Assembly (NCBI RefSeq): GCF_000002995.4
Contig: NW_025062476.1
Span: 10,662,501-10,726,500, forward strand
Length of the DNA stretch: 64,000 bases
Origin: Brugia malayi
Taxonomy: Eukaryota > Nematoda > Chromadorea > Rhabditida > Onchocercidae
Direction of reading: 5' to 3'
In this document: positions 1 to 13,398 of the stretch, in pieces
Layout of the letters: each line of letters begins with the position of its first letter
Numbering within the stretch: position 1 is the stretch's first letter
Position numbers and translations under genes: made by a program
Notes under the pieces: model-generated
Told to the model about the DNA's origin: nothing
Seen by the model: the letters and a program-made list of their open reading frames with translations, nothing else
Database searches by the model: none

Positions 1-3000
1 ATAGCAGTTAATAAGCATAAGCAAATCAAACGATACAAACTGAATAGCTTCTTTTACATTCATTAAACAATTTTACTATTCTTTTTATCAGATAAAGTGA
101 ATGAGAAATACACTGAGATTTGTTTGAAAAAATTTCCATTCTAATTGTATTGATCGATCTTTTCATCAAATGTAGGAAATAAACGGAACAGTAATCTATT
201 ATCGTTCGCAAATGTAATAGACGAAAAAAATTTTGTAAAGTTAATAAAAAAAAGTATTTTTTTTCTAACTTAAAAAAAATATAAACTCATTCACTGAGTA
301 TTATCAATTTTTAGTGATTGCTACTTATTATGCGAATGAAATAGATGTCACAATTTTCTTAATTTGAGTATGGGGAGAATGCTTCACTGATAATTATAGT
401 TAATGTGTTATCAGATGTAAACAAATTATCGATTATGAGATTACTGTAAAAATTATCATTCAATAAATACATTTAAACTTTAAAAGTTAGTACGATAGAC
501 CACCAATTCGTCAATTATTGCTTGTTATGAGCGATTTGGTTGATGATGATACTGTCACAACCATTATATTAGTGGACAATTCTTGGGACATACTAAATGA
601 CATCAATGACAAATTGGGGCTTAATAGATGTTTAGTATTAAAAAAAAAAAAAACAAAAGACAATGAAAAGAACAAAATTAGAGTTCTTTATCTACTAGTA
701 TTACAATATATTCATTAAGATATTATATCACTATTGTAATGTATTGCATAAATTATTATTAATGGGTTGAATTTTTTAATTTCCTACTCATTAGTCAAGA
801 GAAACTTTAAAGATCATTTGTCAAGTGTTATTTTTTGAAGCGTCTCTTGGTGACAATAACAGTTGTTGATAAAAGTGATAACATGCCACGTGCTGTGACA
901 TTCGGATGAGAAGAGGACTATTCTTTCAGAAATTGGCAGTAAGATGATCGCTGCATTTAAATTATCGCTCAATGACATAATAGCAAAAGGTCACATAGAT
1001 TTGCGGGTAACTTTTTTTTCTTTCTCTTTTTTTTAATGAGCAATATTGTCCTTTTAATTAACAGTTGGGCAATATGAAATTATGTCGCGCAAATCTTTTT
1101 TTTTTTTTTCTTCATAATTAAATTATTTTGTGCTCTCGATGAATAGATATTTTTGTGGTAAATCAGAATTTGCGCAATTGACCATCTGCTCCTACCTACA
1201 GGTAATATGACCGAGTGACAATATTTCTCGTTGTAAATTCTGTAAAATCTGTAAAAAATAAAACGGAAAAAAAAGACGACATTCCTTATTCTGCAAAATG
1301 TCAATACTTTTTACATAAACCATGTGAAAACTAAATTGTTAAAGATATTGAGTATTCATTTAAGTTATTTTAGATCATCGAATAATCACTGAGTAAAACT
1401 AAAGTACTAATTATTCCTAATAACGCTGATAAATATTGTCAATAAATTTTTAATTTTTATACGAGAAGTTATTCAAGCAGAAATTAATTACATTAACATT
1501 TTTTTTAATTTATTGCATATTTTAAATACTTCATTCCTGATTGTTTAATTTATTTCACAAATAATAATTAATTAAATATTATCATTTTAATTCAGGTTTA
1601 ACTTAAAAAAAAAAACCGATCTTATAAGACAAAAAAAAAGGTGAACTCCTTAAATAGATAAATATCATTTACACGTATCATATCAATAAACGATAGAATT
1701 ATGCAGATTAATTTAGATTAAAAGTTAAAAATGTAACATTTTTTGACGTTTAGTATCAAAAAAAGAGAAAAATTATGAATAATTAGCATTAGATGAAATA
1801 AGTTGGTGTTTTAAATTAAAGAGGTAAAATTTTTTAAATCAGATAATATCAGAAGATAAACTTATGAGGAAGAAACAAATTTAAAAAATGAAATATTAAC
1901 TCAATTTTTAAGTTAATTTTTGAAAATATTTTTTAAAGTTGTGATAGCACTGATAGCTTTAAAAGAAAACCGTGGGAATGATAATTGGAAAGGAAATGTT
2001 AAGAATTGAATGTGCAAGAAAACTGACAAACGAAATCAAACAGTTTACATCAAAATGCGCAAACAGCGCTCTCTAAATACATTATCATTCATGTGCTATA
2101 TATTTCACAGAGATTACTTCATCTTCCTAGTCTATCCATTCCAGCATGTTTGATCACATTTGCGCACATTCAAATTGACTACTATTTAGAAATCATATTC
2201 ACCTATATTTAAGACAATATTTATGACATATTTGTTAACATTGGCATATTACTATATCCTCTTTAAATTCAATGACAGAAAATTGTCTAATTTACAACTA
2301 CCACTAAAATGACCTTTAAATAATCCCAACTTTGAAGTATCAATTAATTAAGATTACAAATGATTAGTTAATTTGAATTTTATTCAATAATTTCCATCTA
2401 TTTATCATCATTTTACTTATCATAAATGAAATCACTAGTAAATTTATAAAAGAGAGTTAAAAAAAATTTCATTCATTCAATTGATCCTACATTATTCGTC
2501 AAATATGTAACTTAGAAATTATTTTCGCTTGTTGATTTTTCGCATTACGATTCTATCGATGATTTATAAAATACTATGTATTGTCGCAAATGTATGTTTG
2601 TCTTTTGTAATTTTTTCACTTTTATGTTACTTACGCTTCATTCATTCATTCTCCTTGCTCATTCTTTTGCACTGATAATTCTCGCATTTCAGTGATAACA
2701 GATAGAAGCATATCAGTAAGCTGAATAAACCAATTTAACTGCAACTAGAAAAATAAACTGCTTAGTTTAAATTTTGACGTACTATTTTCATACACACTTA
2801 TTGATTAACTTCACTTTTGCATCAGCAAGATTCGACGAATAAATTCTCATTATTTTTAATATCACATATACACGAGAACTATGACATCATTATTCTGTCA
2901 TAATTGTGACCTATGACCTTGTAATATATGTTAAAGAACACAACTGAAAATGAAAAATGTTTATCTTAATATAATTTTTTGGGGAGATTATTCATTAAAT

Positions 3001-5320
3001 CATGAAAGTTAAGGTAAACTAATATATATATAAAGAGGTTTTCTTATGTACGATTGAATAAATGGAGAATCGGAATACTTCTAAAGCTTTAAATGTGCTC
3101 AGAACGAAAAGCTGGTAATAACTGCTTAAGTTGTTTAAGCTGCAGAAATAGAACTTTGAATTATTGCGGTGTAAAATTTTGGACACAAAATCAGCTCTTT
3201 GAATATTTTCTAGAAAGATTAGATCAATCATAATTTGGTGAAATCATGATTGCACCATTATCTTTTAAGATAGTAGAATACTTAGAATATTAATTTCTTC
3301 CAATCATATCAGTACAACAAACAAAACTAATTTTAACACGTTATTTGCATGGTATTTAACTATTACGTGACGTACGTGACACAACTTTACTCTGTATATC
3401 AGAGAGGAAATATGTTATCTATAATTTAGAAAAGTATTATTGCAATGATTGCGAAGCAGATTTGAAGTTTCGTACAATATCATTAAGGTTTATTACATGA
3501 AGCTTAAATGAAATGTAAAGTTTTTTAGAGTATTACTTTTTCAAAAATTATTCGTTAAAAGTCACGGAATGTGGTACAAATAAAATGGCAATATTCTTGA
3601 AAAGTGGTAATTTTTAACTATAAAAATTTTTTTGTCCATTCAATTATTTATAATTTTAAGATGAATAATTTTCGTTTTCTTTTAATATTAATATTTCCAC
3701 TTTTGAAAAGACATAACAAATTAAAGAATTTACAAAAATTGAGGATTATTTAACAATCTTCAATTTCAAATGTCATATATATCACTGCAATAAACAAATA
3801 TTTTCTTTTTTTGTTGCATTTTTTTTATAAATCTTATTTAATACATTATTCTATCATGTATTTGCTTAAACTATCATCGAAAACTTTTCAAATATGAAAT
3901 GAATTGTTGATTTTTCATTGGTATTCAAAAAATGTTAGATTTTAATAACTTGCAAAGTAAAATTTTCATCATTTTACTCTCTAACTCAATTATTTCTTTT
4001 CATTTTTACTTCTTTCATCTATGAAAATTGCTGCAAATTCATTTCGCTTTAAGAATTAGCTGTAAAAATGATCGCAAACAACTCAATAATCTATAATATT
4101 CACCAAAAGAAAAATTAACCAAATTTATTTATAAAAACTTTTATATATTAAAGTTTACCTCACTGATTTCTTTTTTTATTGATAAGATAATTATAAATTG
4201 CTGTAATATAACTTTATCATTCATAATTATTAATATTCAAATAAAATAACACACACATATATATATGTTAATGAAACAAAAATGCTTGAATGATATGAAG
4301 CATTAAGTGTTATAAAAAAAGGACAAAAAAAAAACAGCAAAAATGAAAATATGAACTAAAAACAGGTTTGTGACGAAAAAAAAAAAGAAAAAAAAAATTA
4401 AAGACTGATGGAATGTTGATGTAGACAAAATGAAATGAAATGAAATGATTAATAATGATGAGCAACAATATACCTACCATCATATATCTATCTACTATTC
4501 ATTTTCGGCATACTCTTTTCTTCCTTCGTTCATACAAATTCTTTTCAATCATTTTACAATTATTGATTTGAAGAAATTTTCAAATTGTACAAAAAAAAAA
4601 AAAATAAAATAAAACAAAAAAAATTTCTATGGTATTAGATATTACAGTATGACAAATGATGTGAACATTTCAAAAGTTAGCCGTTTAAATCTTTCTTTCT
4701 TTTTTTTTACAGTTAAAACTTAAATAATTAATTATCAGTGTTAAGAGTATTATTATTATTATCAAATAAAACTACTATTAAAGATATTAGTTTAAATTAT
4801 CTTCCATTCTTTAAAAAAATTTTCCATTTTTTTTTTTTAATTTTTGATATTGATATATTATTAAGAGTAAAAATAAAAACTAAAAATACTTTTATCCAAA
4901 TGAGAAAGAATAAATTATGGAATTTATTCAGCTAAATTTAAGAGAAATATAAAAATTTAGATAATGTCATATTGGAAAATAAATATTGAATAATAGATAA
5001 TTCAATATCTTCTTAATTGTCCAAATATTTTACATTTATCTTAATTAAATTCATTTACAAAAATTATTTCGAAAGAGAAAAATTATTAGATCCTCATTCC
5101 TTTCAAGCATAGATCATGAATTTTGCACTGTGTGAGACGTCTCACGTTGCATTGTGCCACAGATCAGTCATAACGGTTAAAAGTAAGCGGTAAGATTTGA
5201 ATTTTAAATGTGTCTATTTGATGTCGAACAGTTGGCGTTATTTCTAATCGGTTACTCAAGTGTTACTGTATTCCAGCCAGTTTATTCATCAATCGTTCAT
5301 TTCATTCATTTTCTTTCACT
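1..5320. other. Gene-poor AT-rich stretch
   Basis: I see no convincing spliced gene on either strand. There are scattered short open frames, poly-A/poly-T runs (for example near 4373-4402 and 4591-4620) and a short ATGAA-type run near 4433-4450. The last few hundred bases presumably contain the promoter of the coiled-coil gene that begins at 5321, but no specific element can be named. Confidence 0.5.
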
Positions 5321-7611
5321 ATGTCGAATTTCTTGAAAATGTTTCGTTCGAAGAAGACAACAGAAAAAGATAATTTTAACACGGGACATGATGACGTTAG
5401 TGTTATTTTTGATGACCTCTAAACCTTTCGTTTATTTGATAAGTTTAATTTTCTAAGTCATATATAGGGCTATAGAAATGAATTAATAGTATTATCTCAA
5501 GTAGTGAGCAATTTAACTGCTAACATCATTAGTTGCAGTTTAAAAAAACAAATAACTGCTAATGTAAGGTAGCTATAACTAGTGGGGAATCTAACATAAT
5601 TTCAGGAGAAGGCAAAGCATCGCAGCAAAGAAAGCTACGGTAGTGGATCATCAAGGCGTGATAAACGAATTTCTCGGATAAGAAGTATCGATGATTCACT
5701 ACTAAGACCTACTGCCGCTTATCATACAGTCACTCAGTCAAGGCAGTATAAAACATCGCGATCATGTGTTGGTCGAGATGAATACGATAAATATGACAGA
5801 TTTCGTCATTCAATCGATTTCCACAACAGAGTTTGTTCTTATATATTATAACCATAAATACTTCTGCTTGTTAAAAGATGATGTTAACTGATCCATATAC
5901 AAGTCATAAAAGCTTTAATAACACCGTATTTGATTTTATTACTTTTTTGATCACTTTTATATTTGCTACTACGTTTGGTAGTGATAAGCATAATATATCG
6001 TAAGCTGAATATAAGTCGTCTAATTATCGGATGTAATCAAAATGTATGATAAATAACCACCATCTTTTAACTATACGTTCTGCTGGTTGATCTTAATTTT
6101 TGTTACTGTGCTACATCTATATTGTGTTCTTTACCCACAGTTCCTTTTATCATTCATTTCTTGTTACTTTATCATTGTTGTAGGGTAGTATGAGGTGTGG
6201 AAAACGGTCGCATGTTGAAAACGATCGACTTCATGATCGGGTTTCAATGTTTACCAAGTACGACTCCGAAATTCTAGATTCTGATGACTCATATGATTCA
6301 CAAAATGGTAGTGGTACAAACAATGATGATACTGTTCAGGTATATTCTTTGATATTTGATAAGCTATATCATTTTGTGAGAAAGGTAACACATGTTCATT
6401 ATTTGGAGATGCAATCTTTGTTTTCGAAAAATATTGAATATAATGAAGCAATTTCTAGGCTCTAGAGACGAAGTTAGATGCACTTCTTTATCGCCTTCGT
6501 CGGGAAGAAGAGCGCAAAAATTCATACAAGCAAAAATTGATGTCTGAACGCATAGTGCGGCAACATGTCGAGAGTAAATTTGTTGAAGATATCCAGCGAT
6601 TAACTCAGCTAGTAGAAATGCTCAAGAATGAACAAAAATCATATCGAAATAGAATCAGCGCTTTGGAAAAGGTAAGCACGTCCTTAAGCCGTTCAATACT
6701 AGCAGAGTTGCGATGTATCAGTAGACATTTTATCATCCTTTCTAAATATGCATATTATTCATTCTTTAATTTCATGTTTGTTTTTTAGCAGCTAAAACAT
6801 ACCGGTCCGAAACTTATGACTGACAGCTTCAAAGGGCCATCGCTTTTCTGTTCACCACCATCAACTTCAAATGGTCCATCATCGGTACTTGCGATGAACG
6901 AATTAGCTTGCTCTGCAACTTCTGGTTCTACCGTTCCATTGCCGTCTACATTACATTGCAGTACAATAAATGAAGGAAGTGTTGACGAAGTGAGAAATTT
7001 TCGCATTAACGAGGTATGACAGCTTGTTAGTTGAATTTTTATCTTGACGAACAAGGAATTTTTAGTAAGGACTTTTCTCATACCTGATAAAAAATTTTGT
7101 TTGTCAACTCATATCTTTTATCGGAACAAACGTCATTTTTAGCCTTCCCTTGTACTTCATTCCAGATTGATTAACTCTTAATTGTTTTTACAATTTAAAG
7201 TGTTTGGCAGGTAAAAATAGTATGACAAAACGAACAGCTGATTGGTAATCTATTCTCCTGTTCCAGCTCATTTATAATTCATATTTTTTCCCAAAAGTAA
7301 TTGATCAGCAGTTTTTTACTCGGATTGATCAATGTTATACTGATATAAGTTATTGCGTTTTGTCCAAATAGGTCACTTCGTCTGTGGAAGCTGAACGACG
7401 CACAATATCCGGTAGCTCTTTCTCAACTCGTGAAAATGACTGCTCTGCAACATTAGAAGAAACCTTGCGTGCAATTGATCGTGCAACCGCGGCTACAACA
7501 ACATCATCGCATGGATTTGGCGATAAGGTGGCAACATCGGTGATTCGACGGTCAAGTAGTGATACGAAACTTGGACAGCGTGATATAATGCTTAAATCTA
7601 CCAATATTTAA
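5321..7611 (+). CDS. Unrecognised coiled-coil protein, paralog 1 (377 aa)
   Basis: Six exons fit with consistent phase 0 throughout: 5321-5395, 5606-5830, 6184-6339, 6459-6671, 6789-7013 and 7372-7611, giving 377 residues. The start is the first ATG (MSNFLKMF), followed by a basic segment. Residues 61-66 (TAAYHT) and a following SR/RSC region are shared with the next gene. Exon 4 (residues 153-223) is charged and heptad-like, consistent with a coiled coil. Exon 5 ends in VDEVRNFRINE, also conserved in the neighbour, and the C-terminus is Ser/Thr-rich. There is no signal peptide or membrane segment, so a cytoplasmic or nuclear scaffold-like protein is likely. I do not recognise the family. The exon 6 acceptor (AAATAG) is weaker than the others. 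Confidence 0.75.
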
Positions 7612-9140
7612 ACAATGATTTGATAAAGTTAACTGAATACAATCAATACCAATGTGACGCTTTTAGATTTGAGGAGACTGCAGGATATAAAGTGTTTTTT
7701 AAAGCTGACTAAAAAACGGTACACATTGCATTTAGTGACAAAAGAACCGCTTTGGTGTGAAATTATGTGATTTGCTTTGTCTAACTTCTGAACTTTTGAT
7801 AACTTTTGATTTTTTCATTTCATTTAATTGACAATGTATGAAGCAAGTGTTTTACCTTTCTGCTTTATGTTGTGTCGAAATTTAATAGTATTTGAATAGT
7901 AACATTGATATATTCTTGTTACCGATGCTTATTGCATTTGCTCGGATTATGTTGGAATAATTGATTTATCAGTGTGTGAAGCATTCTTTTCAAAAAGAAA
8001 CGCTTAATAATTTTTTATTATCACTATATTCACTGGTTTATCCTTGGAGCACATTTTCTTAATTCTCCCGGGTTAAAGCCTTTTTTGATATAGAATATAT
8101 ATTTCAATTTGATTAGTTTATACAGGGATTTATCTGCAAAGAGTTCAGGGGCATCTTTAATACACTAGTATCTCATAGCAAACAGCTGATGATATTAGCA
8201 TGATGACATTGTAAATGAATATTGAGTAAAAGGAAGTTCAGTGCATAAGTCTTACTACTTTAGTGTATGAATGACTTTAAGTTTGTGATATTTGGAATTT
8301 CGACAATTTACAATGCCATTTAGCCAGAAAAAGTTCATCTATTAGATTCCAAACTGCTAATTCTAATAACAAAAACAGTTGCAAAAACTAGATTAACACG
8401 GAAATAGAGATGGGCGAGTTTTGTGCACACTTAGATGCTGTTTTAGTTGTGCTTAGGGTCAAAATTTTACTTGATTCGAACACTGTGTTCACAAGTAGAT
8501 CATATTCAGCTTCACTTTTTTTTGCCAGTGAAAAAATGTTAGTAGAAACTTTTTCTTTTTTTTGTATAATTCATCTCAAAATTTTAATCTGATGTTGCAA
8601 ATCAATTGTAACCTTTGCTCCATCTTTGTAATCCCACCACATTAATAAAGGGAGATGGAAGGGGAGAAAATTTGCTTGCTAATGTAGGAGGATGTCCCTT
8701 TTTTCCCTCCAAATAATTTAATGCCGGCTGGGTGACAAAATCACAAAGGGGTCTCCTCCCTCCTCCTTTTTCTCAGGTATCAAAGGATCGCCGCTTTTCT
8801 CTGCCCATTTTCATCTCTACTTACTCTTGTTGGATCAATCATTTACATTTGTTGCGCTATCTTACCTTTTTGCTATCCTTTAATCTTCTAAGACTTAAAT
8901 TTTAACTCTTCTGATTTTGGAACTGAAAAATTGAAGAGTCGATGCTCTGTAGGCTTTCTATCTGTTATGTTGTTTTGCAAACTTCTTTGCAGTAGTCAAA
9001 AATTTTGAATTTCTGAAGTGTGGGTGTGTTTACTTTATTATGTTTGATCTGTTGATTAGATGACTTGATTGCACATTTCAAAATATTCAAAATATCCTCC
9101 CTCGATCATTTGTTCACTAATTTTTTTAGAAGTGAATACC
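7612..9140. other. Intergenic region between the two coiled-coil paralogs
   Basis: This holds the 3' flank of the first paralog and the probable promoter of the second. A locally GC-richer block with C/T-rich runs (about 8600-8830) stands out from the AT-rich surroundings and may be promoter-proximal. I see no coding sequence. Confidence 0.4.
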
Positions 9141-11395
9141 ATGATTAAAAATTGGCTGAAATGGCGAAAAACAAAGAAAGTAGCAGCGGTACGTCGTTTT
9201 CTTTCCAATTCATTCCATCTCAACTTCACTCTTTTGTGCTCAATGTTTTGAGTCCTATTTTTAAATTAATCGTCCTTTGTTAAAGGACGATTAATTTAAA
9301 AATATCTCTTTGTTAAAGAGAAAGAAGAAAGAAAGAATGTTATGAATGTTTTGAACCTTTTGAATAAGTGTATATGAAATATTTAGGAAGACGAAACATA
9401 TGCAATCTCCCAAAAGGATACCCAACGTGATCATCATGTCAACGCCACAGCAGCCTATCATACAGCTACTCGACCGAGGGTACATCGTGGCCCACGCTCA
9501 TGTCCCGGTGATTTAAGCATTAATCACTGTGATGCCTACAGTCGTGTTCTCGATCGTTCATTGTATCCGGATATAATTATTCCTGGTGAAATGGTCCGTA
9601 ATTATTTCAAATTTCGGGAGAAATTTATTCCCGCCAATACCTAACTATTTAACATCGTGCTATATCCATTTTTCTGCTTTTCATCCTGAAATGATTCTTT
9701 CCTGAAACTTTAAGCTGCCCTGAACTAAATTTGATTGTTTTAGTAATATTGAGACTTTTTATGAATTTTTTTAAATATTGTTTTTACAAATCAAACTGCT
9801 TCTTTTTTAATTGTAGATTCATCGACGTCGTCGACAGCAGCAACGCTTCCGGCGTGTTAATGCATCCACATCAGAGTATGGTAGTGGTGATCCATCACCA
9901 ACAACTTTGCATAGTACATATAATCGTAATTTGGATGATTCAGATTCAGGTTCAGATTCTTGGACTACGGAATATGAACGAGCACAACATATTAGGGTTA
10001 GTTTGAGATGTTACTAAAATATTATATGTGACAAGAATGAATTCTTTTTTTTTCCTATTAATCAGTAAGAAAAGCCAAATGATTTCTCAACTATTTCTTT
10101 CCAAGGATGCTTGTTTCCTTTCGAGTTATTACGATCTCATGTCTAGAAATTTTTTAGGAATTAGAGTATGGACTTCGAGAACAGAAAAAGAAGCTAAAAG
10201 ACTACAAAGGAAGATTAAGAGCTGAAAGAGATTTAAGGATTGTTAATGAAAGAACTATGATGGAAGAAGTAGAAAAATATAAATGTGAATTAAAGAGGGA
10301 ACAGCGAGAAAGAAAAGCAACCGAACAACGATATATCGATATTATTGCCTACATGAAAACTAAACTATCGGTAGTGTTTTGGTTCACTTTTTTTTTCAAG
10401 GATGCTTATTTTCTTTTTCTATGATGGAAAAAGTAGAAAAATATAGAAAAAAATCACTTTTCAAGTTTCACTTATAACTTATCGTTAAGTGCGTAAGGGT
10501 ATTTGAATACATGAACATACGATATTAGATCTATCGCGACATAAAATTATGCAGCAGACAAAATTTAGTTATGAATAAACTGACATTATATTCTCTGTTG
10601 GTCCGTCACATTTATCTAGTTTGGAAATAGTAATAATATAGAGAACAGATGCATGAAATCGAGTTATTTAAAAATTGGCGACAGAAGTCTATTCGCATGT
10701 TTTTGTCCATACTACTGTTAGTGAACGCTAGTTACGCCTAATGATCAATCAGCTCTGCAATTTGCTGTGGAAAATAAAAGTTACTTAGAAATTGCTTGTT
10801 TTATATGATTTTTGGTCTCTGGGACTGAATTTAGCGAGATAGAGAAATGGGAAAAAAAACGAAGAAAACAAAAAGGAGTGAAATTTAGTAATTGATTCCT
10901 GTATAATTTGAATTTTGAGTCAATTTTGAACTATGAGAACTAAAAAGTACTTTTTTGAAGCTTCTGGAACAACAGCAATCGATAGGACAGCGATGTCTAC
11001 CGCCAGCACTACCACCTATTAGTGATTCAGCCATCAATTTACAAAGTGGTGCAACGCAGCTCGGTGGTACCAGTGAATTGCTGTATCCTTTAAACATGAA
11101 TAATCCATCATCAATTTTACGGAGAATCAGTTTTGAACACGAGTTAGATGAAACGAAAAATTTCCGAGCTGAAGAGATATATGGTGATTTAGAAACTGCT
11201 CGAAGTAGTGAAAATACTACAACAACAGGTACAGAGCAGTCTGATCGAAATCGCCGATCGACAACACTACTAAAAGAAAATGACTCCGATAATGATGATA
11301 ATGGCTATGTGACCACATTTGAATATCCTGCAAAAAGTACAGAAAAAAACGAAGATACGCGTGGAACCAATGGTCTACTACGTACCTCACTATGA
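9141..11395 (+). CDS. Unrecognised coiled-coil protein, paralog 2 (360 aa)
   Basis: Five phase-0 exons: 9141-9188, 9387-9593, 9817-9996, 10158-10370 and 10961-11395, giving 360 residues. The layout mirrors the upstream gene: a short basic first exon (MIKNWLKWRKTKK), an exon 2 carrying TAAYHT (residues 37-42) followed by an RSC motif, an Arg-rich exon 3 (IHRRRRQQQRFRR), and a coiled-coil exon 4 (residues 146-216) of exactly 213 bases, the same length as exon 4 of the first gene. The long last exon carries LDETKNFRAEE, matching VDEVRNFRINE of the neighbour, then a Ser/Thr/Asp-rich tail. The first gene splits this region with one extra intron. The last acceptor (TTTTTTGAAG) is atypical and is the least certain junction. 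Function unknown. Confidence 0.75.
9257..9303. repeat. Perfect 22-bp hairpin
   Basis: Two perfectly complementary 22-base arms (9257-9278 and 9282-9303) are separated by a 3-base loop GTT, inside intron 1 of the second coiled-coil paralog. A second, smaller hairpin with 7-base arms and the same loop (9305-9321) follows two bases later. Both share the core CTTTGTTAAAG. Confidence 0.9.
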
Positions 11396-13398
11396 ATTCG
11401 AACACAATGTCCTATAATTCTCCATGATCATGTTATTGTTGGGTTTATTTTTCTATTATTTATTGCAATTACATTTATGTTCTTGTAGTTTATTATTCCC
11501 TTCTTCATATTAAGTGAAAGCACTACTGATGCAGTCACCTCTAATAATAATACGCTTATCATTTTCTGCGTTGACAGTCTCAATCATTATCTGATAACAA
11601 CTGTTCTGCTCTTATCTAATGGGGTTCATAGCTACTATGATGGTCAGTTTTAAACGCTGAAGTCAAAAGTGTCTTTCTAGTATCACTATTCATAGTTGTT
11701 ACTTATGAAATCAGTTAAGTCAGCAATAAATTCTGCAGCCAAAAATCTCTTCCCAGAATAATCCTATGACAATCGTCAACACTTTGGCGAGCTTATTTTG
11801 CAGTCATTGTGAAGCTTTCGTGATTAGTTGAAGAGAAAAGGCCGCAAAGATAGTGAATTACGCACACTTTCAATTCCCAATTACTCTTTGTTAGAAGAAT
11901 CGATCAGTTAGCACAGTCAGTGACATCTGCCATTGTTGCATGTAGAGATCGCTACGGCGTAAAACATTTTTAGTAATTTTATCAACACATTTTAGACAGA
12001 TTACTGGTTGAGGATACAATGTGTATTATGCTGTATTAAAAAGTAATAAACAGTTTACAAATTGAGAAATGGATGGAACTTAATAAGTCTAACTGACCTA
12101 TTGCTTTAGATCTTCTTTTCTTTCGTATATTATCGCTTGGTTTTGCCGCCCAAAAAAGATGCTGTTTAATGTTTTTTTTTAGGCAGTTTATTAACATCAA
12201 TTGAATTAGAATGTATAAAATGATCGTTGAATAGCAGTAGGCCAATATTACTGTATTATCAATGGTGCTTATCACTGCTAATCATTATGCTATTTTCTGC
12301 ACTGTGGCTTAAACCATCGCATAACCATCGCTTAAATAATGTTCCTCAGTTGTATTAATAAAATTGTTAAATTGTGTGACAAATGGGCAAATGTCCCGTG
12401 TGACTAAATACTTGCCATTTTTTTTAAAAAATTCTCTAATCTCGAAGCATTGTCAGGAAACATTATATATAATAAGAGACAACAGCAGTACAAATAGATT
12501 TAACGAAAAAAGTAATTTCCTATGGACAATAACATGAGTTTTTGACTTACAAAAAAAAAATTGTAAAATCCGTCCATCCAAAAAGTTTCTAGCAATTTGT
12601 GATTTTATTTTTATTATTATTAACTGAGGCCAAAACAACAACGGCCCAAAATTTGGAACTATTTTTTAGCAGTTGCACTATCAGACTCAAGCAGCGTTAC
12701 ATCTAATAATAATAATAATTCTACTTGAAGCATTTCCATTTGAGATGATGTAAAAATGTAGTTGCTGATGAGATTTGCGATCGAATAATTTCCAATTCTG
12801 GACAACTGAAAATAATATCTATATATAATTTTGACAAAAATTTGATTAGAGACACAGAAATGTCTTAAATTAAAAGAATGATAGAGCTAAATGGTAAGAT
12901 CTGAAAATTAAATCTCACGCACTTCAATTTCCAATTTTCGAGTCTTTAGTTTGGTGATTAAACGTGCCATTGTTAAAAATTTCTATCCAATTTTTAATTC
13001 ATACTTATACAAACATTGTTTTTGAAATAAATTTGTAGTTGAAATAAATTTTGAAATTATGATGGAAAAAGATGATTTTAATCTTTTTACGTAAAGTTTA
13101 TTTATCCCCATGGAAACCATCGCTAGTTAACTTTATTAATATGATTTTCCCTAATTTCAATGACAATAAAAAATCTAAAGGATGTCACAACATGCAAATT
13201 AAGTCCAAGACAGAATCCATTACTGATCATAAGAAATATTTTCTTATAGAACTATTATGGTAAGCTATATTTTTTCTTTTCTTTTAATGATTATGCTAAT
13301 TTTTCTTTTCCACTAGAAAAACATACCATAATTCTTGTTATTAGAATCTTAAACCATATTTTATAACCCTATAAAGGTCAAAGTTTGCGTTAATTAAA
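11396..13398. other. Intergenic, nothing recognised
   Basis: 3' flanks of the second coiled-coil gene (+) and of the secreted-protein gene (-), which converge here. Only AT-rich sequence and short chance open frames are seen. Confidence 0.4.
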
